A stretch of DNA of 64,000 nt from Meinhardsimonia xiamenensis (GCF_900102905.1 NZ_FNFV01000001.1:131501-195500); one strand, 5' to 3'. Shown: positions 18,671 through 29,873, numbered from the stretch's first letter. The notes: generated from the letters alone by a model not told the origin. A program made the numbers and translations.

Positions 18671-19579
18671 ATGTTCGTCGTCGCCGCACTCTACCGGTTC
18701 ACCCGCTTTCCCGACCCGGCCGCGCTGCGCGGCCCGCTTCTCGAGGCCTGCACCGCCGCGGGCGTGAAGGGCACGCTTCTCATTGCACCCGAGGGAATCA
18801 ACGGCACCATTGCCGGTCCGCGCGAAGGTATCGACCGTGTCCTTGCCCATATCCGCACATTGCCCGGCTGCGCCGACATCGAGTGCAAGGAGAGCCGCGC
18901 CGAGACCATGCCCTTCGGCCGGATGAAGGTGCGGCTCAAGCGCGAGATCGTCACGCTGGGCCAGACGGGCGTCGACCCCGCCGCCACAGTGGGCGAGTAT
19001 GTGGAACCGGCCGAGTGGAACGCGCTCATCACCGCGCCGGATGTGGCGGTGATCGACACGCGTAACGCCTATGAGGTGGCGATCGGCAGCTTTCAGGGCG
19101 CCATCGACCCCGGCACCGAGCGCTTCCGCGACTTTCCGGCCTGGTGGGAGGAAAACCGCGCGCGGCTTTCAAACCGGCGGATCGCCATGTTCTGCACCGG
19201 CGGCATCCGCTGCGAGAAGGCCACGAGCTGGCTCAGGCAGCAGGGGGTGGAGGAGGTCTATCACCTCAAGGGCGGGATCCTGAAATATCTCGAAGAAGTG
19301 CCGCCCGAAGAGAGCCTCTGGCGCGGCGAATGCTTCGTGTTCGACGAGCGCGTGAGCGTTAGCCACGGGCTTGAGCCGGGCGGGCTGAGCCTGTGCCATG
19401 CCTGCCGCCACCCGCTCACCGCCGAAGACCGCGCCCGCCCCGAATACGAGGAAGGCGCGGCCTGCCACCGCTGCCGCGACCGATTCAGCGAGGCCGACCG
19501 CGCGCGCTTCCGCGAACGCCACCGGCAGATGCGCCTCGCCGCCGCACGCGGGATGCGGCATCTGGGCGGACAGCGGTAG
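18671..19579 (+). CDS. trhO: tRNA uridine 34 hydroxylase TrhO (rhodanese family)
   Basis: A 302-residue YceA/TrhO protein that makes 5-hydroxyuridine at the wobble position of some tRNAs using oxygen. The N-terminal part has [14 protein letters not shown], and a rhodanese domain (about 115-215) holds the active loop [11 protein letters not shown] with C175. The C-terminal region adds two CxxC pairs (CHAC and CHRC), probably a zinc site as in many family members. It is divergent from pncA across a 113-bp gap. Confidence 0.93.
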   Translation: MFVVAALYRFTRFPDPAALRGPLLEACTAAGVKGTLLIAPEGINGTIAGPREGIDRVLAHIRTLPGCADIECKESRAETMPFGRMKVRLKREIVTLGQTGVDPAATVGEYVEPAEWNALITAPDVAVIDTRNAYEVAIGSFQGAIDPGTERFRDFPAWWEENRARLSNRRIAMFCTGGIRCEKATSWLRQQGVEEVYHLKGGILKYLEEVPPEESLWRGECFVFDERVSVSHGLEPGGLSLCHACRHPLTAEDRARPEYEEGAACHRCRDRFSEADRARFRERHRQMRLAAARGMRHLGGQR

Positions 19580-19619
19580 CGCCGGATCGCACCGGCGGAA
19601 AACCTGAATTTTCTCAGAA

Positions 19620-19634
19620 CGTTATTCGATAACG
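19620..19634. promoter_or_regulatory. inverted repeat upstream of the curli genes
   Basis: CGTTAT-TCG-ATAACG is a perfect 6+3+6 palindrome in the 204-bp gap between trhO and the first curlin gene. It is a candidate operator; the regulator is unknown. Confidence 0.3.
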
Positions 19635-19783
19635 GCGTCACCGTCATCGGATCGCGCCGCGGCGATATTGCCTGACCGGAGCCGTTCGGGGCCTGTGGTG
19701 GGCATCGGCACCGCGCCACCATCCCGGCGCCGAGGACAAGAGACAGAATGAGCCTCAACGCCACACTGGAAAGGAACGATTTG

Positions 19784-20218
19784 ATGACCTTCACAACCCG
19801 CCTTCTCGCCCCGCTCGCCTCCGTCGCCATCCTCCTCGGCGCCCTGCCCGCCAGCGCCGGATCGGTGGTGATCGTCGAGCAATACGGCCGCGCCAATGAT
19901 GCCGCCGGCCATCAGGCCGGCCACCGCAACCGCATGCGCGTCTATCAGGACGGCTGGACCAACTCGACCTTCATCAGCCAGGACGGCTTTCGCAACCGCA
20001 CCGCCGTGGGCCAGACCGGCCATGCCAATGGCGCCACCGTCACCCAGAGCGGGCGCTGCAACCTCGCCGGTATCGCGCAGATGGGCGGGCACAACGACGC
20101 CGACGTAAGCCAGAGCGGCCGCTGCAACGCTGTGGGCGTGATCCAGATCGGCGGCGGCCACAGCGCCAGCACCACCCAGCGCGGCAGCGGCAATGTGGCG
20201 GTGATCGTTCAGGACTGA
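19784..20218 (+). CDS. curlin-repeat protein (CsgA-like)
   Basis: A 144-residue secreted curlin. The start at 19784 has an AAAGGA site and gives a normal Sec signal peptide (MTFTTRLLAPL... ending ALPASA-GS near residue 26). The mature part is built of curlin repeats with Q-x-G-x(2)-N spacing, for example VGQTGHANGATVTQSG and VIQIGGGHSASTTQRG, ending in QRGSGNVAVIVQD. Curlins form functional amyloid fibres on the cell surface. Two repeats read GRCN, a cysteine where curlins normally have small or polar residues. It heads a curlin-CsgH-curlin group; the secretion genes csgG, csgE and csgF are not here. Confidence 0.85.
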   Translation: MTFTTRLLAPLASVAILLGALPASAGSVVIVEQYGRANDAAGHQAGHRNRMRVYQDGWTNSTFISQDGFRNRTAVGQTGHANGATVTQSGRCNLAGIAQMGGHNDADVSQSGRCNAVGVIQIGGGHSASTTQRGSGNVAVIVQD

Positions 20219-20228
20219 CGCCCGCGCC

Positions 20229-20263
20229 CGGCCCGCGGGCGCCTCCTTCCCACCCGCGGGCCG
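20229..20263 (+). other. strong intercistronic hairpin
   Basis: CGGCCCGCGGG (20229-20239) and its exact reverse complement (20253-20263) form an 11-bp stem with a 13-nt loop, 10 bases after the first curlin stop. There is no T run. It may block 3' decay or partly terminate transcription, raising the curlin mRNA over downstream genes. Confidence 0.5.
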
Positions 20264-20296
20264 CTTGCTTCCCTGCCGACACAGGAGACCCAACCC

Positions 20297-20704
20297 ATGA
20301 CCCGTTTGTATCGACTTCCCCCCTCCGTTCCCCTCCTCGGGATCGCCGCCCTTGCCCTGGCCACGGGCGTGGCCGCCCACGACAGCCGCGACAGCACCGC
20401 CGCCAGACCGCCCCTTTCCTGCGGGGTGGTGATGGAAAAGGGCGCCTCCGGCATCTCGATCGAGGCCCGCCTTCAGGCCCGCGAGCCCGTCTCCGGCAGC
20501 TACGAACTCGGGATCGAGAAAACCGGCGCCTCGGGGCGCGCCAGCATCCGCCAGTCGGGGGCGTTTTCCGCCGCGTCTGGCGAGACGAAGACCCTCGGGC
20601 GGGCGATGCTCTCCGGCGCGCCGGAGGATTTCGACATCGACTTCAAGCTCGAAGTGGACGGCAAGCGGATGACCTGCCGCGGCGTCTTCCCCATCGAGCT
20701 CTGA
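20297..20704 (+). CDS. csgH: curli assembly chaperone CsgH
   Basis: A 135-residue protein with a signal peptide (cleavage near VAAHDS) and a mature part of about 105 residues that fits CsgH, the periplasmic immunoglobulin-like curli inhibitor and chaperone of alphaproteobacteria, related to CsgC. It has two cysteines (PLSCGVV and RMTCRGVFP) that could pair, and the strand pattern SYELGIEKTGASGRASIRQSG is typical. CsgH keeps curlin soluble in the periplasm until secretion. Its place between two curlin genes supports the call. Confidence 0.82.
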   Translation: MTRLYRLPPSVPLLGIAALALATGVAAHDSRDSTAARPPLSCGVVMEKGASGISIEARLQAREPVSGSYELGIEKTGASGRASIRQSGAFSAASGETKTLGRAMLSGAPEDFDIDFKLEVDGKRMTCRGVFPIEL

Positions 20705-20727
20705 CCCCACGGCAAGGAACCGGACCC

Positions 20728-21129
20728 ATGAAACGCTCTCTCGCCTCGCTTCTTCTCGCCACCGCCGTTTCGGCCATGGCCCTCGCGGCAGCCCCGGCCA
20801 GCGCCGGCGGCACGATCTCCGTCACCTTCACCCCGCGCAATTCCGAGGAGCGCGCCGCGCTGGCTGCCGGCCTTCTCATCTACAACCTCGCACAGGGCGG
20901 CGGCCGCGCCGTCATCACCCAGCGCGGCAGCGGCAATGGCGCGGGCATCCGCCAGAGCGGGCGTGGCAATCTCGGCGCGGTGCACCAGGAAGGCACCGGC
21001 CACAGCGGCACGCTCGACCAGAGCGGCGGCGGCAATGCCTTCGGGCTGTTCCAGTTCGGCCGCAACACCGCAGCCGCCGTCGCACAGTCGGGCGGAGCCG
21101 CGGGGCTGATGCTGCAATACGGCTGGTGA
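20728..21129 (+). CDS. curlin-repeat protein (CsgB/CsgA-like)
   Basis: A 133-residue secreted protein with a clear signal peptide (MKRSLASLLLATAV... to PASAGG). A non-repeat linker of about 35 residues (TFTPRNSEERAALAAGLLIYN) is followed by curlin repeats: VITQRGSGNGAGIRQSGRGN, LGAVHQEGTGHSGTLDQSG and FGLFQFGRNTAAAVAQSG. The N-terminal linker and C-terminal aromatic end (LQYGW) suggest the minor nucleator CsgB, but the two curlins cannot be assigned with certainty. It lies 23 bp after csgH, with a GGAACC ribosome region. Confidence 0.8.
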   Translation: MKRSLASLLLATAVSAMALAAAPASAGGTISVTFTPRNSEERAALAAGLLIYNLAQGGGRAVITQRGSGNGAGIRQSGRGNLGAVHQEGTGHSGTLDQSGGGNAFGLFQFGRNTAAAVAQSGGAAGLMLQYGW

Positions 21130-21204
21130 GTTCCCGGCGCGCGCGGCCGGGGCCACCGGCGCGCGCGGCGGCCCCCGCCCGGGCGAGCCCTGTCATTCTC
21201 GATT

Positions 21205-21221
21205 CTGATCGATCCGATCAG
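21205..21221. promoter_or_regulatory. inverted repeat upstream of flavin reductase
   Basis: CTGATCG-ATC-CGATCAG, 7-bp arms around 3 bp, in the gap after the curli genes. It is a possible operator for the flavin reductase gene. Confidence 0.3.
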
Positions 21222-21287
21222 ACTTTACCATTTGCCATGATGTGTCCGATGCTTATGTTTTCAGTGGCAGCATCGAAGACGCCCGAA

Positions 21288-21800
21288 ATGACCGTTCTGA
21301 CCGCCAGCGAGACCCATCCCGTCGATCCCGCCTCGTTTCGGCGGGCGCTTTCCTGCTTTCCCACCGGCGTTGCCATCGTCACCACGCTGGGCCCCGGCGA
21401 AAGGCCCATCGGGCTGACCATCAGCTCATTCAACTCTGTCTCGATGGAGCCGCCATTGATCCTGTGGAGCCTGGCGCGCAAGGCGTTGTCGCTGTCGGCC
21501 TTCAGGGCGCATCCGGCCTTCGCGGTGAATGTGCTGGCCGCCGATCAGGAGGAGCTGTGCCGGGTCTTCGCCTCGCCGGTCGAGGACCGCTTTGCGAAGG
21601 TTGACTGGACGCCGGGTATCGAGGGCGTTCCGGTTCTGGCCGGCACCGCCGCCAGTTTCGAATGTCGCAAGTGGCGCACCTATGACGGCGGCGACCACGA
21701 GATCTTCATCGGCGAGGTGATTCGCCACTCCGACAGCGAGCGCACGCCGCTCGTTTTCGGCAAGGGGAGGATGGAGCCCTTCCCCGTCGGCATCGGCTGA
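21288..21800 (+). CDS. flavin reductase-like protein (HpaC type)
   Basis: A protein of about 170 residues with the flavin reductase domain. The block FRRALSCFPTGVAIVTT is followed by GLTISSFNSVSMEPPLILWSL, which makes the FMN-binding surface, and then AFAVNVLAADQEELCRVFAS and HEIFIGEV. Such enzymes supply reduced flavin to two-component monooxygenases. The start is uncertain: I chose the ATG at 21288 from homologue length, but in-frame ATGs at 21237 and 21240 are possible. It is followed by the cox cluster on the same strand, though no functional link is obvious. Confidence 0.82.
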   Translation: MTVLTASETHPVDPASFRRALSCFPTGVAIVTTLGPGERPIGLTISSFNSVSMEPPLILWSLARKALSLSAFRAHPAFAVNVLAADQEELCRVFASPVEDRFAKVDWTPGIEGVPVLAGTAASFECRKWRTYDGGDHEIFIGEVIRHSDSERTPLVFGKGRMEPFPVGIG

Positions 21801-21920
21801 AGGCCGCTGGCCGAAAGGCCGTGGCGGTGCTGCGCGGCGCATCCGGCCATGTGCGCGCGCCGCACGGCCCGGCCTTGCATGGCGCTTGCCCTGCGGGCGG
21901 GGCGGAGTAGATTGCGGGCC

Positions 21921-23027
21921 ATGCTGGAGGTCAGCCATAACGGATGGCTCGTCATCGCCGCCTTCGCGGTGGCGCTCATGGCCGGATTCACCGGACTCTC
22001 GCTCACCAAGGGTGCCTCGGCGCTGCCGCCTGCGCGGCGCAAGCTCGTCATCGTGCTGGCCGCGGTGATCCTGGGCGGCGGCATCTGGTCGATGCACTTC
22101 GTCGCCATGCTCGGACTGCAGCTGCCGATCCTCTTCTATTACGACGCGCTCGTGACGCTCATCTCGGCGCTCGTGGCCATCCTTGTCGTGGGCGTGGCGC
22201 TGCTGCTGCTGCATTTCCGCCGGCGCACGCCGCAGCTCGTCATCGCGGCGGGGGTGATCGTGGGCCTTGGCATCGTCGTGATGCACTTCATCGGCATGGA
22301 GGCGATGCGCGTTTGCCGGGCGGTCTATGACGCGTGGGATGTCGCGCTTTCCGCCGCCGCCTCGGTGGCGCTGTCGGTGGCGGCGATCGGCGTGGCCTAC
22401 GGGGCGCGCACGCACCGCAACATCCTGCTCGGCACCGTCTGCTTTGCCGCAGCCGTGGTGACGATGCACTTCACCGCGATCTCGCTGACCGATTTCGTTG
22501 CCACGGGCGAGGCGTCGGTTTCCGGCCCGGCGCTGTCGAACGAGGCGCTGGCGCTGGGCGTGACGCTGGCGGTGTTCCTCATCTGCGGCGGCTTCGTGCT
22601 GACCGGGATCAGCCTGATGGAACCGGGGGCGGAGCCCGATCCGACCGCGGACGAACCGCCGTTGCCGCAACCGAAACCGTCGGCGGCGACAGCGCTTCCG
22701 GGGGTTCCCTACGAGCGCGAGGGGCAGACCTTCTTCGCCCCGCGGGAGCGCATTGCGGCGATACGCGCCGAAGGTCACTACACCATCCTGTACATGGATG
22801 GAGAACAGCTCTTCTGTCCCTGGTCGATCACCGAGGCCGAAGCGCGGCTGAAGCCCTCGGGATTCCTGCGCGCGCATCGCAGCTATCTGATCAACCCGTC
22901 GCATGTGACGCGCTTCGAACGCGCCCGCGACAACGGGCTGTGCCACTTCGAGCGCACACCGGGCCTCGGGCGCGTCCCGGTCAGCCGGTCACGCCTTGCG
23001 GTGGTGCGCGAGGCGCTCGGAGTCTGA
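21921..23027 (+). CDS. coxC: MHYT-LytTR membrane regulator (CoxC-like)
   Basis: A 368-residue regulator. The first 240 residues or so form the MHYT sensor domain, with seven or so membrane helices and three signature motifs, MHFVAML, MHFIGME and MHFTAIS. A linker rich in Pro leads to a C-terminal LytTR DNA-binding domain (about 255-365) with RIAAIRAEGHYTILY and FLRAHRSYLINPSHV. CoxC and CoxH of Oligotropha carboxidovorans have this architecture, and MHYT domains were proposed to bind copper and sense CO, oxygen or NO. It lies directly upstream of coxMSL. The direct repeats at 23035-23068 are a candidate target. Confidence 0.85.
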   Translation: MLEVSHNGWLVIAAFAVALMAGFTGLSLTKGASALPPARRKLVIVLAAVILGGGIWSMHFVAMLGLQLPILFYYDALVTLISALVAILVVGVALLLLHFRRRTPQLVIAAGVIVGLGIVVMHFIGMEAMRVCRAVYDAWDVALSAAASVALSVAAIGVAYGARTHRNILLGTVCFAAAVVTMHFTAISLTDFVATGEASVSGPALSNEALALGVTLAVFLICGGFVLTGISLMEPGAEPDPTADEPPLPQPKPSAATALPGVPYEREGQTFFAPRERIAAIRAEGHYTILYMDGEQLFCPWSITEAEARLKPSGFLRAHRSYLINPSHVTRFERARDNGLCHFERTPGLGRVPVSRSRLAVVREALGV

Positions 23028-23034
23028 GGCGCGG

Positions 23035-23068
23035 TTCGTGCAGCCATTTCGCATTTCGTGCAGCCATT
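23035..23068. promoter_or_regulatory. exact 14-bp direct repeats, candidate LytTR (CoxC) site
   Basis: TTCGTGCAGCCATT occurs twice, at 23035-23048 and 23055-23068, with a period of 20 bp. LytTR regulators bind paired direct repeats about two helical turns apart. The repeats sit 107 bp ahead of coxM and just upstream of a weak promoter candidate (TTGAGG 23091-23096, 18-bp spacer, TGAATC 23115-23120). Confidence 0.55.
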
Positions 23069-23174
23069 GCCGCCGCCCGTTCGTCGGCCGTTGAGGAACG
23101 CACGGCTGCCGCGCTGAATCTCCCCGCGTCGAGTCGCCCCTTTGCCGGCGACCGATCGAGGGAGGAGTACAGAC

Positions 23175-24008
23175 ATGATACCAGCCGGGTTCGCGTATCA
23201 CCGGCCAGCGGATGTGGCGTCGGCGATCGCCGTTCTGCAGGAGCACGGCGATGAAGCCCGCGTGCTCGCGGGCGGGCACAGCCTGATTCCGATGATGAAG
23301 CTCAGGATGGCCGCGCCGGCGCATCTGGTCGACCTGCAGGACATTGCCGAGCTGAGAGGCATCGAGATCGGCGCTGACGCGGTGACCATCGGCGCGATGG
23401 TCACCCAGCATGACCTGATCGCCCATGAGGGGCTCGCGGAGGCGCTGCCGATCATCCGCGAGGCGGCGCTGCAGATTGCCGATCCGCAGGTGCGCTACAA
23501 GGGAACCATCGGCGGCAACGTCGCCAATGGCGACCCGGGCAACGACATGCCGGGGCTGATGCAGTGCCTCGATGCCACCTACACGCTTGCGGGGCCGGAC
23601 GGCACCCGCGAGGTCAAGGCGCGGGAATTCTACGAGGCGGCCTATTTTACCGCGCGCGAGGACGACGAGATCCTCACCCGCATCACCATCCCCCGCCCCG
23701 CGGCGGGCACGGGCTGGGCCTACGAGAAGGTCAAGCGCAAGATCGGCGACTATGCCACCGCCGCCGCCGCGGTGCTGGTGGGCAAGGGCACGGCTTCGGT
23801 CGCGATGACCAACCTCGCCGACACGCCGGTGTGGTCGGAGGCCGCGAGCGCCGCGCTTGCTGCGGGCGATGTCGAGGGCTGCGTTGCCGCCATGCTCGAG
23901 GCCATCGACCCGGTGGAGGACAACCGCGGCCCGGTCGCGTTCAAGAAACATGCCGCCGGCGTGGTGCTGCGCCGGGCGATCGCGCGCGCGCAGTCGCGTG
24001 CCGGCTGA
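23175..24008 (+). CDS. coxM: CO dehydrogenase FAD subunit CoxM
   Basis: A 277-residue flavoprotein subunit of molybdenum CO dehydrogenase. It passes electrons from the iron-sulfur subunit to quinone. The two FAD pyrophosphate motifs are AGGHS at 32-36 and TIGGN at 111-115, the same positions as in the O. carboxidovorans enzyme. The start at 23175 has a GGGAGGAG site. It is the first structural gene, followed by coxS after 11 bp. Confidence 0.95.
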   Translation: MIPAGFAYHRPADVASAIAVLQEHGDEARVLAGGHSLIPMMKLRMAAPAHLVDLQDIAELRGIEIGADAVTIGAMVTQHDLIAHEGLAEALPIIREAALQIADPQVRYKGTIGGNVANGDPGNDMPGLMQCLDATYTLAGPDGTREVKAREFYEAAYFTAREDDEILTRITIPRPAAGTGWAYEKVKRKIGDYATAAAAVLVGKGTASVAMTNLADTPVWSEAASAALAAGDVEGCVAAMLEAIDPVEDNRGPVAFKKHAAGVVLRRAIARAQSRAG

Positions 24009-24019
24009 GGGAGGTCGAG

Positions 24020-24510
24020 ATGTCGAAGACACACGTCAAGCTCAAGGTCAACGGCCGCGAGGTCGAGGGGCTTGCAGAGCCGCGCATGCTGCTCATCCAT
24101 TTCCTGCGCGAGGAGCTCGGGATCACCGGCCCGCACATCGGCTGCGAGACCAGCCACTGCGGCGCCTGCACGGTGGACATGGACGGCCGCTCGGTGAAGT
24201 CCTGCACCGTCTTTGTCGCCCAGGCCAATGGCGCCGAGATCACCACCGTCGAGGGGCTTGCCAACCCCGACGGCTCGCTCGGTGTCATCCAGGAGAAGTT
24301 CCGCGAGCACCACGGGCTGCAGTGCGGCTTCTGCACGCCGGGCATGATCACCCGCGCGCACCGGCTTCTGCAGGAAAACCCCAATCCGACCGAGGAGGAG
24401 GTGCGCTTCGGCATTGCCGGCAACCTGTGCCGCTGCACCGGCTATCAGAACATCGTCAAGGCGATCATGGCGGCGGCTGCCGAGCTGAACGCCGCGAAGG
24501 AGGCTGCGGA

Positions 24511-24514
<4 letters not shown>
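24020..24514 (+). CDS. coxS: CO dehydrogenase iron-sulfur subunit CoxS
   Basis: A 164-residue subunit carrying two [2Fe-2S] clusters. All eight ligands are present at the canonical positions: C42, C47, C50 and C62 in the N-terminal plant-ferredoxin-type domain, and C102, C105, C137 and C139 in the C-terminal helical domain (QCGFCTPGM and LCRCTGYQ). It bridges electron flow from CoxL to CoxM. Its stop overlaps the coxL start (ATGA). Confidence 0.96.
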
Positions 24515-26931
<2,417 letters not shown>

Positions 26932-27010
26932 GCCAACAGCCAAGGCGCGGCCCGGCAGAGCTTTTCGCCGGACCGCGCCGCCCTGGATTGTTGCGCATTG
27001 GCAACAGAGG

Positions 27011-27886
27011 ATGTCAGGCGTGAGCATCAAGACCCTTCAGGCCGAGCTCGCCCGCGAGGGCTATGTCGCCGATGACCGGCTGGCGATGGCGCTGCATCTG
27101 GCGCAAAGCCTTGGCCGGCCGCTGCTTCTGGAAGGCCCCGCCGGCGTGGGCAAGACCGAGGTCGCCCGCGCCATGGCCGGGGTGATGAACACCGAGCTGA
27201 TCCGACTGCAGTGCTACGAGGGGCTCGATGCGAGCCACGCCATCTACGAATGGAACTACCAGCGCCAGCTTCTCGCGATCCGCGCCGCCGAGGCGAAGGG
27301 CGGCATGGATGAGGCGGCGCTCTTCTCCGCCGCCTACCTGTTGCGCCGGCCGCTTCTCGAGGCGATCAGCCGCGAGGAGCCCCCGGTGCTGCTCATCGAC
27401 GAGATCGACCGCGCCGACGAGGAGTTCGAGGCCTATCTTCTCGAGATCCTCTCCGACTTCCAGATCACCATTCCCGAAATCGGCACCATCCGCGCCCGCT
27501 CGCGCCCGCTGGTGATCCTCACCGCGAACGGCACGCGCGATCTGTCGGACGCGCTGCGCCGGCGCTGCCTTTACACCTTCATCGGCTATCCCGACCGGGA
27601 GACCGAGCTTGCCATCCTGCGCGCGCGCATGCCGGGGCTGGAGGCGCGGCTTGCCCGCCAGATCGTCGGCGTCGTGCAGGCGCTGAGGGCCGAGGAGCTC
27701 GAGAAGACCCCCGGCATCGCCGAGATGCTCGACTGGGCGGCGGCGCTTTCGGGTCTGGGCGTCAACGATCTCGCCCAGGCGCGCGAGGAAGTGCAGGCAA
27801 CGCTCGTCTGCCTTCTGAAGACCGCCGCGGATTCGGACGCCGCGCCACCCGAGGTGATGGACCGGCTCATCGGAAAGGTGGCCTGA
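27011..27886 (+). CDS. coxD: MoxR-type AAA+ ATPase CoxD
   Basis: A 291-residue AAA+ ATPase. Walker A is LLEGPAGVGKTEVARAMA, Walker B is VLLIDEIDRADEEFEAYLLE, and sensor 1 is in VILTANGTRDLSDALRRRC. In O. carboxidovorans CoxD is a membrane-bound chaperone that partly unfolds apo-CODH so that sulfur and copper can be added to the active site. The ATG at 27011 has AGAGG directly before it; a GTG at 27020 has better spacing and is an alternative. It overlaps coxE by one base. Confidence 0.92.
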   Translation: MSGVSIKTLQAELAREGYVADDRLAMALHLAQSLGRPLLLEGPAGVGKTEVARAMAGVMNTELIRLQCYEGLDASHAIYEWNYQRQLLAIRAAEAKGGMDEAALFSAAYLLRRPLLEAISREEPPVLLIDEIDRADEEFEAYLLEILSDFQITIPEIGTIRARSRPLVILTANGTRDLSDALRRRCLYTFIGYPDRETELAILRARMPGLEARLARQIVGVVQALRAEELEKTPGIAEMLDWAAALSGLGVNDLAQAREEVQATLVCLLKTAADSDAAPPEVMDRLIGKVA

Positions 27887-29067
27887 TGGGTATCACCCGC
27901 TTTCCCGCCCGTGCCGAAGGGCTTGCCGACCGCATGGCCGGCTTCATCGCCCATCTGCGCCTGAACGGGCTGCGCGTGGGCCCGCGCGAGACGGGCGAGG
28001 CGCTCGCCGCGCTTGCGGCAGTGAAGGCGACCGACCCGGCCGAGGCGCGCATGGCGCTCGCTGCGCTCCTCGCCGGCGACGCCGAGGACTGGCGCCGTTT
28101 CGACGAGCTCTTCGATGCCTACTGGTTCAACGCGGGCCGCGCGCGCGAAAGGCAGGCGCCGGGCGCCCATGTCCGCGTGCAATCGGCGCGGCCCAAACTC
28201 TGGCAGCCGCATTTCGGCGAGGAGGAAAGCGGCGGGCCCGGCGCCGAGCCGGATCAGGCCGACAGCGGCGAGGGCGAGGCCGAAGGCACCGAGGGCCGGC
28301 TCATCGCCACCCGTGGCGAGAACCTCTCGCGCCGCGACCTGCGCGAGCTGATGGACGACGACAGCCTCGCCCGAGCCGAGGCCGCCGCCGAGGCCATCGC
28401 GCGCGCCATCCGCGACCGGCTTTCGCGCCGCCGCCGGGCCGCGAGCCGCGGCGAGGCGCTCGACCTGCGCCGGATCATGCGCACAAGTCTCACGCGTGGC
28501 GGCGAGCCCATCGAGCTGCACCGCCGCGCCCGCCCGCCCCGGCCGATGCGGGTTGTGGCGCTTCTCGACGTCTCCGGCTCGATGAGCGTGCATGCGCGCA
28601 TCTTTCTCGCCTTCCTGCGCGGGCTCGTGGGCGCGGCCGAGGCGGATGCCTACCTGTTTCACACCCGGCTGATGCGCGTCACCGATGCCTTGCGCGACCA
28701 CGACACGCTGCGCGCGGCCGCGCGCCTTTCGCTGATGGCCGAGGGCTTCGGCGGCGGCACAGACATCTCCGGCTGCCTCGAGCGCTTCATGGCAGGCTAC
28801 GGCGCCCGCGCGCTCGGTGGCCGGACGCTGGTGATGATCGTCTCCGACGGCTACTGCACCTCGCCGCCCGAGCGGCTCGGTGCCGCACTGGCGCGGCTCA
28901 GGCGCAAGGCGCGGCGCGTCGTCTGGCTCAATCCGCTCGGCGGCTGGCAGGAGCACGCGCCCGTCGCCCGCGCCATGTCCGCAGCGCGCCCGCATCTCGA
29001 TGCCATGCTGCCGGCAAACACACTCGAAGCGCTCACCGCGCTCGAGAACGAATTCTCGCGGCTGTGA
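27886..29067 (+). CDS. coxE: VWA-domain maturation protein CoxE
   Basis: A 393-residue protein with a C-terminal von Willebrand A domain. The metal-site motif is ALLDVSGSMSVHA (DxSxS near residue 226), with the Thr in GGGTDISG and the Asp in MIVSDGYCT. The middle region is acidic and Gly/Glu-rich (about residues 105-145). CoxE works with CoxD in inserting sulfur and copper into the CODH active site and is the partner expected for a MoxR-type ATPase. Start and stop of coxD and coxE overlap (TGATG), so they are made together. Confidence 0.92.
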   Translation: MGITRFPARAEGLADRMAGFIAHLRLNGLRVGPRETGEALAALAAVKATDPAEARMALAALLAGDAEDWRRFDELFDAYWFNAGRARERQAPGAHVRVQSARPKLWQPHFGEEESGGPGAEPDQADSGEGEAEGTEGRLIATRGENLSRRDLRELMDDDSLARAEAAAEAIARAIRDRLSRRRRAASRGEALDLRRIMRTSLTRGGEPIELHRRARPPRPMRVVALLDVSGSMSVHARIFLAFLRGLVGAAEADAYLFHTRLMRVTDALRDHDTLRAAARLSLMAEGFGGGTDISGCLERFMAGYGARALGGRTLVMIVSDGYCTSPPERLGAALARLRRKARRVVWLNPLGGWQEHAPVARAMSAARPHLDAMLPANTLEALTALENEFSRL

Positions 29068-29080
29068 GAGGGAGGAGATC

Positions 29081-29842
29081 ATGGCCCGCCAAGACATCTT
29101 CGACGAGATCCTGAAACTGAGGCAGAAGGGCGCCCCCTTCTGCGTGGCCACGGTGCTGCGCACAGCCGACGCGACCTCGGCCAAGGCCGGGGCCAAGGCG
29201 GCGGTGACGGCCGAGGGCGAGATCATTGGCCATCTGGGCGGCGCCTGCGTGCAGCGCGCGGTGCGCACCGCCGCGACCGAGGCGCTGGCGACCGGCGCGC
29301 CGAAGGTGATCCGCGTCAAGCCCTCCGACAAGGTGGTGGGCCTTGCCGACCCCGACGGCGTGCAGACCTTCAAGAGCGGCTGCCCCTCGGGCGGCACGGT
29401 CGACATCCTGATCGAGCCTTGGCGCCTGCCGCCGCGGCTCATCGTCTTCGGTGACGGGCCGATCGCGGTGGCGCTGCGCGAGCACGCCGCGCTGGCAGGC
29501 TTCCGCGCCACCGGGGGCGAGGCCATCGCCGAGGCGGAGGCGGGCGATTTTGTCGTCGTCGCCACGCAAGGCAACGGCGACTGTGCCGCGCTCAAGGCCG
29601 CGCTGGAAAGCCCCGCAGCCCATGTCTCGATGGTCGCAAGCCGCCGCAAGGCCCGCGTGCTCACCGAAAAGCTCGCCGCCGCGGGAATGGATCGCGCCCG
29701 GCTTGAGCGGCTGAAATCCCCCGCCGGCATCAACATCGGCGCGGTGGACCCGCATGAGATCGCCGTCTCGATCCTTGCCGAGGTGATCGCCTGGCGCAAC
29801 GCCGCCGGCAAGGGTGAGTCGCGCGGCGAACAGACGGCCTGA
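29081..29842 (+). CDS. coxF: XdhC/CoxI-family maturation protein CoxF
   Basis: A 253-residue XdhC/CoxI-type protein. The N-terminal domain shows PFCVATVLRTADATSAKAG and GGACVQRAV, and the C-terminal Rossmann-like part begins RLIVFGDGPIAVAL near residue 124. Family members bind the molybdenum cofactor and help sulfurate it before insertion. The start has GGGAGGAG. Only one such gene is in the cluster; O. carboxidovorans also has coxI, which is absent here. Confidence 0.9.
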   Translation: MARQDIFDEILKLRQKGAPFCVATVLRTADATSAKAGAKAAVTAEGEIIGHLGGACVQRAVRTAATEALATGAPKVIRVKPSDKVVGLADPDGVQTFKSGCPSGGTVDILIEPWRLPPRLIVFGDGPIAVALREHAALAGFRATGGEAIAEAEAGDFVVVATQGNGDCAALKAALESPAAHVSMVASRRKARVLTEKLAAAGMDRARLERLKSPAGINIGAVDPHEIAVSILAEVIAWRNAAGKGESRGEQTA

Positions 29843-29873
29843 CCCTTCAAACAAGAGCTCGAGAGGACGAGAG

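Noticed and set aside
21134-21168. Two copies of CCGGCGCGCGCGG after the second curlin gene
   Set aside because: Short, GC-only repeats are expected by chance in this composition; no structure or gene context gives them meaning.
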